This document shows positions 1 through 4,421 of a stretch of 6,660 nucleotides of DNA, one piece after another; the first letter of the stretch is position 1; the number at the start of each line of letters is the position of its first letter. This stretch comes from an uncultured Eubacteriales bacterium (GTDB taxonomy: Bacteria; Bacillota; Clostridia; Oscillospirales; Oscillospiraceae), in NCBI GenBank assembly GCA_900554705.1, contig USIH01000119.1:1-6660 (forward strand). The letters run 5' to 3'. The notes below the pieces were generated by a model that did no database searches, was not told where the DNA came from, and saw only the letters and a program-made list of their open reading frames with translations. The position numbers and the translations under genes were made by a program.

Positions 1-82
1 GCCGACGAGCGTGAGTTGCTTGTCTTCCGAACCTTTTTGGCAGTCTCCCAGCGTGCCGAAAAAGGTTTTTCGGCACGCTGGG
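1..82 (+). repeat. Left copy of inverted hairpin repeat (may extend past window edge)
   Basis: Aligned without gaps to the reverse complement of 4072-4153, 72 of 82 positions agree, including an unbroken identical run at 13-46. The 3' part (47-82) is a perfect palindrome: 17 paired bases each side of a GG centre, with a T-run in the right arm. Relative to the other copy, the pair 56/73 is C:G here and T:A there, so pairing is kept. The copy starts at the first base of the window, so its true left end is unknown. It reads as a dispersed non-coding repeat. No transposase lies near it. It ends close to a truncated glycosyltransferase remnant. Confidence 0.85.
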
Positions 83-101
83 CTGTCTCATTTGAGACAG
101 C
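82..101 (+). repeat. Second perfect hairpin of the left repeat unit
   Basis: Nine bases (82-90) pair perfectly with 93-101 around a TT centre, directly abutting the larger hairpin at 47-82. The core resembles the hairpin at 4385-4410: GCTGTCTCA here against GCTGCCTCA there, with the matching change in the opposite arm. No clear T-run follows, so intrinsic terminator activity is doubtful. Tandem hairpins like this could protect RNA 3' ends or simply be part of a repeat element. Confidence 0.75.
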
Positions 102-129
102 TTGTTTCACTTATAGAGGTATACCCGAT

Positions 130-518
130 ATGTCTGTCCTGCGAACCATCCTGCTGGTGCTGTCGGCGCTTGGCTCGTTTCTCTCCGCCTGCTCTTCCCC
201 GTCGCCGCCTTTTGCTTCCTCTCCGACCCGCTCGGCGCGATCGGCGCGGCCGCGCTGACGCTGGCGCTTGCCTGTCTGCGTCGCTTCCTCAGCGGCACGG
301 TGACTGCGCTGTACCTGTTCTGGGCGGAGCGCAAACGCATTGCTCCCCTGTCAATTTGGAAAATCCTCTGGTTTTCCGTCACTTTCCCGCGCTTTGCCCT
401 CATCGGGCGCATCTGCACCTTCCTCGCGCTTTTCCAAAAGGTCGAATGGAAGCCCATTCCGCACACCTCCACGGTCAAGATCGACGATCTTCCGGTGCGC
501 CGAGCGACTGCGGGTTGA
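130..518 (+). pseudogene. Remnant of a GT2-like membrane glycosyltransferase C-terminus, 5'-truncated and probably frameshifted
   Basis: The frame ending in the TGA at 516-518 carries a stop at 114-116. From about 170 onward it has strong G/C third positions and reads as a coherent membrane protein: a hydrophobic stretch around LLFPVAAFCFL, a second around ALTLALAC, then ERKRI, a third hydrophobic stretch and the ending KVEWKPIPHTSTVKIDDL. That basic, tryptophan-containing tail resembles the cytoplasmic end of membrane GT2 glycosyltransferases. Before about 180 the better coding frame is another one, starting ATG 130 (MSVLRTILLVLSALGSFL), so a -1 type shift between about 175 and 205 is likely. 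Only about 125 residues remain and the catalytic domain is absent. The 5' end lies next to the repeat at 1-101. A short genuine membrane protein is the alternative. The family call rests on recalled family appearance, not on a search. Confidence 0.55.
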
Positions 519-543
519 CAAATCTCCTCCGATAGCGTATGAT
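515..543 (+). promoter_or_regulatory. Sigma-70/SigA-type promoter for the LTA synthase gene
   Basis: TTGACA at 515-520 is a perfect -35 match, followed by a 17-base spacer and TATGAT at 538-543, one mismatch from the -10 consensus. Transcription would begin near 550, giving a leader of about 50 bases before the LTA synthase start. The -35 box overlaps the stop codon of the upstream remnant. The gene behind it has no other evident upstream gene to share a transcript with. Confidence 0.8.
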
Positions 544-559
544 AGTCACTGATTTTTTG

Positions 560-581
560 GGAACTTTTGACGCCGAGTTCC
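560..581 (+). promoter_or_regulatory. Small inverted repeat in the LTA synthase leader
   Basis: GGAACT at 560-565 is complementary to AGTTCC at 576-581, with a ten-base loop. It lies just downstream of the predicted transcription start and ends about 16 bases before the start codon. It could be an operator half-site pair or a weak leader hairpin. A six-base match of this kind can also occur by chance. Confidence 0.25.
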
Positions 582-597
582 GTCTGAAGAATGGGAA

Positions 598-2646
598 ATG
601 GTGATTATGGGAAAACTGAAAAACTTCTTTCATAAATTGAATACCTATCGAGTTCGGGTCATCGACTGGGTGGAAGCGCGCCGCATCCGCTTTACGATGG
701 TCTACTCGCTTTGCCTTGCGCTGCTCATCGAGGTGCTTTGCCGCCACGGGATCGTCGAAACGCTGCAATTTCTGATCCGGAACCCGTGGGCATTCGCACT
801 CAATGCGCTCATTATCTTCTTTACCCTCTCGCTCACGCTGTTCTTAAAAAAGCGCTGCTGGCTCTTTGTGCTCATCTCTATTGTGTGGCTTGCGCTGGGC
901 ATTACCAACTGCATCATGACCCATATGCGCGTGACCCCCTTCTCCATGGACGATCTTCTGATCGCAAAGTCCGTGCTGCCGGTCATTGATATGTACCTGT
1001 CCGTCACCGCGATCATCGCCATCATTGTCGCGCTGGTCGTGCTGGTCGCGCTCATCGTCCTGCTTGCCATCCGCGAAAAGAAGCGCAAGCCCGACTACCT
1101 GCGCACCGGCATCGCCGCAGGCATTTCGGGCATCGGCGTGGTGCTGGCGATCGTGCTGTTCCTCAATTCCGTCACCGTGTCGAAAAACTACGCATTCATC
1201 GGCAACGGATATAAGAAGTACGGCTTTGAAATTTCCTTCGTCCTGTCGGCCATCGACCGCGGTATGAAGGAACCGGAGCAGTACGGTCCGGAGGAGATCG
1301 AGCAGATCCAGAACGCCATCGACGACATTGAGACCACGCAGCGTCCGCAAAAGGTCAACATCGTGATGCTTCAGCTCGAATCCTTCATCGACGTAAACGA
1401 GCTGAAGGGCGTGACCTTCTCCGAAAATCCGCTGCCCTATTTCACGCAGCTAAAACAGGAATATCCCTCCGCCTATCTGACCGTCCCCGCCTTCGGCGCG
1501 GGCACGGCAAACACCGAGTTTGAGGTCATCACGCAGATGAACGTGAAAAACTTCGGTATCGGCGAGACACCATACAAGTCCATCATGCAGGACACCGCCT
1601 GCGAAACGGTCAACTATGACCTCAAGGAGCTTGGCTACCGCTGCCATGCCATCCACAACCATCAAGGCACCTTCTACAGTCGCAACAAGGTCTATGCCAA
1701 CCTCGGCTTTGACGACTTCACCTCCGTGGAGTATATGAACAACATCGAGCGCACCCCCATGGGCTGGGCAAAGGACGCCGTCCTTGTCGACGAGATCATC
1801 GACTGCCTGCGCTCGACCGAGGAGCAGGACTTCATCTACGCCATCTCCGTGCAGGGACACGGCAAGTATCCCGACGGCGGCGTGGATTACGACCGCAAGA
1901 TCGAAGTCCTCGACGGCTTTACGGCGGGCGATGTGGAGAGCTTCACGTATTATGTAAACCAAATCCATGAAATGGATCAGTTCCTCGCCTCGCTGACGGA
2001 CGCGCTGGAGCGTTTTGACGAAAAGACGATCCTCGTGCTCTACGGCGACCACTTCCCCGGCTTTGACATTGAAGACGACGATCTGCTCTCCGGCGACCGC
2101 TTCAAGACGGAGTATGTGATCTGGTCGAACTTCCCGCTCAAGACGACGGCGAAGGATCTGACGACCTATCAGCTCGCCTCCAGCATCATGAAGCTGCTGG
2201 GCTACAACAACGGCAAGCTCACAAAGCTGCATCAAAACTATGCAAGCGACGAAAACTATGCGCAGCTGCTCTACGAAATGCAGTACGATATGCTCTACGG
2301 CGACAATTACCTCACCAACGGCGACAATCCCTACGCGCCGACGGATCTGAAAATGGGATTCCGCGACATCGCCGTGCAGAAGGTCGTGCGCGTCGGACAG
2401 GCCGTCTTCCTCAGCGGCAAGGGCTTTACCGAGTCGAGCGTCGTAGAGGTCGACGGCAGCGGCGTGGATACGGTCTTTATCAACAGCAGCACGCTTTTGA
2501 TCCTGCTCGACGAGCTGCCGGAGGAGGGCTGTACACTCACGGTCAGTCAGGTCTGCGCGAACGATTCCGTGCTGAGCACAACGGAGCCGTATGTGCTTTC
2601 CGGTCTTCCGGTGGAGACCTCCGCGCCGCCGCACCCGATCTCATAA
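598..2646 (+). CDS. LtaS-like lipoteichoic acid synthase / phosphoglycerol transferase (sulfatase fold)
   Basis: Predicted membrane enzyme that transfers glycerol-phosphate from phosphatidylglycerol onto a growing polymer or glycan outside the cell. Five hydrophobic segments (about residues 32-48, 65-84, 87-106, 134-158, 170-190) match LtaS topology, followed by an extracellular alkaline-phosphatase/sulfatase domain (about 253-545). By recalled LtaS alignment, the metal and catalytic residues are present: E261 in MLQLESF, nucleophile T303 in GAGTANTEF, D484-H485 in YGDHFPG. H421 (QGHGKYP) and R362 (YSRNK) match substrate-site positions. Residues about 586-670 form an extra C-terminal segment resembling an IPT/TIG-like beta domain (GKGFTESSVVEVDG), not part of the core enzyme. 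No signal peptidase site is evident. ATG 598 is the longest start, but SD spacing is poor; GTG 601 or ATG 607 (GGGA ten bases upstream) are alternatives. The substrate could be a non-LTA glycan, so no gene symbol is given. Confidence 0.9.
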   Translation: MVIMGKLKNFFHKLNTYRVRVIDWVEARRIRFTMVYSLCLALLIEVLCRHGIVETLQFLIRNPWAFALNALIIFFTLSLTLFLKKRCWLFVLISIVWLALGITNCIMTHMRVTPFSMDDLLIAKSVLPVIDMYLSVTAIIAIIVALVVLVALIVLLAIREKKRKPDYLRTGIAAGISGIGVVLAIVLFLNSVTVSKNYAFIGNGYKKYGFEISFVLSAIDRGMKEPEQYGPEEIEQIQNAIDDIETTQRPQKVNIVMLQLESFIDVNELKGVTFSENPLPYFTQLKQEYPSAYLTVPAFGAGTANTEFEVITQMNVKNFGIGETPYKSIMQDTACETVNYDLKELGYRCHAIHNHQGTFYSRNKVYANLGFDDFTSVEYMNNIERTPMGWAKDAVLVDEIIDCLRSTEEQDFIYAISVQGHGKYPDGGVDYDRKIEVLDGFTAGDVESFTYYVNQIHEMDQFLASLTDALERFDEKTILVLYGDHFPGFDIEDDDLLSGDRFKTEYVIWSNFPLKTTAKDLTTYQLASSIMKLLGYNNGKLTKLHQNYASDENYAQLLYEMQYDMLYGDNYLTNGDNPYAPTDLKMGFRDIAVQKVVRVGQAVFLSGKGFTESSVVEVDGSGVDTVFINSSTLLILLDELPEEGCTLTVSQVCANDSVLSTTEPYVLSGLPVETSAPPHPIS

Positions 2647-2670
2647 AGGTTACAAATTGGAGGCAATTAT

Positions 2671-2754
2671 TTGCTTATCTGTGTCCGTAGCGACACACGT
2701 ATTCTTCTGAAAGGGAGTGTTTCCGATCAAACAGGAAAAAAACAAGCGCCGTAA
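2671..2754 (+). CDS. Possible 27-codon leader ORF overlapping the glycosidase start
   Basis: TTGGAGG at 2657-2663, the best SD-like sequence in the window, sits seven bases before TTG 2671. The frame from that TTG runs to TAA at 2752-2754 and overlaps the next gene's 5' end by 38 bases in a different frame. The predicted peptide (MLICVRSDTRILLKGSV... ) has no recognisable domain. It also covers a small hairpin, 2680-2685 pairing with 2692-2697. It may be a coupling leader peptide, a trace of a shifted original start of the downstream gene, or chance. Confidence 0.25.
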   Translation: MLICVRSDTRILLKGSVSDQTGKKQAP

Positions 2755-4036
2755 AGAAAAGAAGCCCAATCGCGGTCTGAAGGTCGCGGCGATCCTGCTG
2801 TCCATCGCTCTGTTCGGCGAGCTGGTCTATTGCTTCTTCGCCTTCTCCGATATTCCCAAGATCAAGGCGCTGCGCGAGATGTTCATCGACACCGCCTTCG
2901 AGACAAACTCACACCAGTGGCTTGCCACCATGTTCCTGCCGAAGTATATGACCGACTACCAGCAGGAGTATTACGAAGCGCGTAAGATCGCGCAGGATCA
3001 CTTTAAGAGCGACCAGAGCGACCGCAACATCCCCACGACGACCCTGCCGCCCGCGACGGTAGACCCGTCGAGTGCCAACGACCCGACGGAGCCGAACACG
3101 GAGCCGAACACGGAGCCGAACACGGAGCCGAGCGAGACCACGCCGACCGCGACGGCGGAGGATCGCTTCTATGAGCTGTTCTGGGAGCTGAGCCGCACCT
3201 CGTTTGAGGATTACCTCGACACGCACCCTGAAACACTCGACAACGGCTGGGAAAACATTTATATCAACGAGGCCGGTCTGAGCGACAGCGGCACCGACAT
3301 CTACACCTCCATGGGTGAGCAGGTGCTCGCCATCGACGCGAAGAATAAGATCCTTCTCGTGCGCGTCAAGGGTACGGGCTATCAGGGCGTGCTTGCCATA
3401 GGCAAGGATCCCGCGCAGCTCCGCTGCGGCGCGTCGGAGGGCATCGGCTCCTACGGTCAATCGATGGAAAAGCTCGTCACCGTGCACGGCGGCGTGCTGG
3501 GCATGAGCGCCAGCGGCTTTTATGATCCGCAGGGTGCGGGCACCGGCGGCATCATCGCGGGCTACGCCATGTGCGAAGGCAAGGAATACGGCTATCACTA
3601 TCAGGAAAAGGGCTACAAGCGCATCGAGTTTACCAACCAGAACCGGTTCTATATCGTCAACACCTATGACGAGATGAAGAGCGACGTGACCGACGCGGTG
3701 GAGTTCTCCCCCGCCCTGATCGTGGACGGTGAGCTTGCCGTCGGCGGATTCTACGACTGGAACGGCATCAACCCCCGCGCGTGCATCGGCCAGTCCTCGC
3801 GCGGCGAGATCCTTATGCTCGTCGTCGAAGGCCGCCTGACCAGCCGCTCCATCGGCACCGACGTTGAGACCTGCGCAAAGATCCTCATGCGGCACGACGG
3901 CTACACCGCCATGAACTTGGACGGCGGCGCGAGCGCCATCATGTGGTTCGACGGCGAATACGTCACGAAGTGCTCCAACGGCGGCACCTCGCGCAACCTG
4001 CCGAACGCATGGATCTACGGCAACTACGACGGCTGA
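2717..4036 (+). CDS. Membrane-anchored phosphodiester glycosidase (NAGPA/DUF2233-like)
   Basis: Family members hydrolyse sugar-phosphodiester linkages; the substrate here is unknown. A very basic N-terminus (residues 5-22) precedes one membrane segment (about 22-43), so the rest should lie outside the cell. Then come a region ending in THQWLATMFLPKYM, seen in clostridial relatives, a Thr/Pro/Glu linker (about 100-145), and the catalytic domain. Family-type motifs are SGFYDPQGAG (266-275; the usual first residue of the motif, N, is replaced by S), FSPALIVDGE, NPRACIG (352-358), VVEGRLTSRS, NLDGGASA (400-407) and a closing SNGGTSRNLPNAWI. The gene lies 70 bases after the LTA synthase on the same strand, so co-transcription is likely, and a shared role in envelope polymer turnover or remodelling is inferred. 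Start: GTG 2717 is the first usual start after an in-frame TGA at 2708-2710, but the SD-like AAAGGGAG abuts or overlaps it. ATC 2726 would have ideal spacing, leaving the true start open. Confidence 0.88.
   Translation: MFPIKQEKNKRRKEKKPNRGLKVAAILLSIALFGELVYCFFAFSDIPKIKALREMFIDTAFETNSHQWLATMFLPKYMTDYQQEYYEARKIAQDHFKSDQSDRNIPTTTLPPATVDPSSANDPTEPNTEPNTEPNTEPSETTPTATAEDRFYELFWELSRTSFEDYLDTHPETLDNGWENIYINEAGLSDSGTDIYTSMGEQVLAIDAKNKILLVRVKGTGYQGVLAIGKDPAQLRCGASEGIGSYGQSMEKLVTVHGGVLGMSASGFYDPQGAGTGGIIAGYAMCEGKEYGYHYQEKGYKRIEFTNQNRFYIVNTYDEMKSDVTDAVEFSPALIVDGELAVGGFYDWNGINPRACIGQSSRGEILMLVVEGRLTSRSIGTDVETCAKILMRHDGYTAMNLDGGASAIMWFDGEYVTKCSNGGTSRNLPNAWIYGNYDG
3086..3131 (+). repeat. 12-base tandem repeat encoding a TEPN linker
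   Basis: ACGGAGCCGAAC occurs three times in full, then as a partial fourth copy ending in AGC. It encodes TEPN three times followed by TEPS (residues 124-139). Such Thr/Pro/Glu repeats often act as flexible cell-wall spacers between a membrane anchor and an outer domain, and their copy number can vary between strains by slippage. Confidence 0.9.
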
Positions 4037-4050
4037 AAACCGCAAAAACA

Positions 4051-4072
4051 GGGCGCTGCTCCGGCAGCGCCC
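4051..4072 (+). terminator. Hairpin after the phosphodiester glycosidase gene
   Basis: GGGCGCTGC at 4051-4059 pairs perfectly with 4064-4072 around a four-base loop, 15 bases after the stop codon. On the plus strand it is not followed by a T-run, so classic intrinsic termination is uncertain. The larger repeat hairpin (4074-4105) follows almost immediately and has T bases in its right arm. On the minus strand TGTTTTTG follows, which would suit termination in that direction. It may work bidirectionally. Confidence 0.55.
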
Positions 4073-4153
4073 TCAGCGTGTCGAAAACCCTTTTTCGACA
4101 CGCTGGCAGACTGCCAAAAAGGTTCGGAAGACAAGCAACTCGTATCCGTCGGC
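4072..4153 (-). repeat. Right copy of inverted hairpin repeat
   Basis: The reverse complement matches 1-82 at 72 of 82 positions. It carries its own hairpin, 4074-4087 pairing with 4092-4105, 14 bases each side of a CCCT centre. One stem pair differs from the left copy on both sides (T:A instead of C:G), a compensatory change that suggests the fold is retained. The two copies face each other across the remnant, the LTA synthase and the glycosidase. The second hairpin unit of the left copy has a different sequence here: the GC-rich stem at 4051-4072 takes its place. Confidence 0.85.
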
Positions 4154-4336
4154 GTATATAGATACGGTATACCCGCAAGGGGCACGCCGCATCCGTAACG
4201 CTCCTTCGTCGCGAACGGCTGCGCAGGAGCGTGAGTTGCGAAGTAAGTCAAAATTCTTGCAAAGCAGACGAATTTCTCACCAAGGATTGGAAAACGCAAC
4301 GGCATCAGCTTCGCGTTTCCGCAACTGATTTTCTCG
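4154..4336. other. Non-coding convergent gap with several small inverted repeats
   Basis: No convincing gene is seen. ACGCTCC (4198-4204) pairs with GGAGCGT (4226-4232), and GGAAAACGC (4289-4297) pairs with GCGTTTCC (4313-4320) with one bulged A. GAGCGTGAGTTGC at 4227-4239 is an exact direct copy of 7-19 in the left repeat. GGTATACCCG occurs at 4167-4176 and at 118-127. These shared pieces suggest the gap is made of shuffled repeat modules, perhaps with a structured transcript, not unique spacer. Confidence 0.5.
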
Positions 4337-4374
4337 AAAAAGGCAAAACCATTTTGACGGTTACGAGCCTTTTT
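4337..4374 (-). terminator. Probable terminator of the PFOR gene
   Basis: AAAAAGGC at 4337-4344 is complementary to GCCTTTTT at 4367-4374, with an inner stem AACC (4347-4350) / GGTT (4359-4362). Read on the minus strand, the stem ends in GCC followed by five T bases, as expected of an intrinsic terminator, about 50-85 bases after the PFOR stop. The arms are symmetrical, so it could also stop transcription coming from the plus strand. Confidence 0.6.
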
Positions 4375-4410
4375 GACAGTCTGACGGGCTGCCTCAAATG
4401 AGGCAGCCCG
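4368..4410 (+). repeat. Third, partial copy of the repeat unit
   Basis: CCTTTTTGACAGTCT at 4368-4382 matches 32-46 at 14 of 15 positions. It is followed by a hairpin, 4385-4396 pairing perfectly with 4399-4410, whose core corresponds to the second hairpin of the left unit at 82-101 with a compensatory C:G for T:A change. The first, larger hairpin is missing. It begins only 12 bases after the PFOR stop codon in the minus-strand transcript, and could stabilise its 3' end. Confidence 0.65.
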
Positions 4411-4421
4411 CAGTGCAAGTA

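Noticed and set aside
11..535. 174-codon plus-strand frame at the left end
   Set aside because: It crosses the repeat and overlaps the GT2-like frame. Its Arg/Pro/His-rich product lacks the hydrophobic pattern seen in the coding frame.
1450..2634. 394-codon open frame on the minus strand
   Set aside because: It lies wholly inside the LTA synthase gene. Its His/Val/Asp-rich translation is the usual antisense shadow of GC-rich coding sequence and has no recognisable domain.
3086..3131. Short CRISPR-like tandem array
   Set aside because: The units are contiguous, without spacers, in frame and coding for a linker.
2909..4045. 378-codon open frame on the minus strand
   Set aside because: Antisense to the glycosidase, with low-complexity Arg/Ala/Val composition and no motif, whereas the plus strand carries clear family motifs.
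1..4153. Complete transposon bounded by terminal inverted repeats
   Set aside because: No transposase or integrase is encoded inside, and no target-site duplication can be assessed because the left edge is cut.
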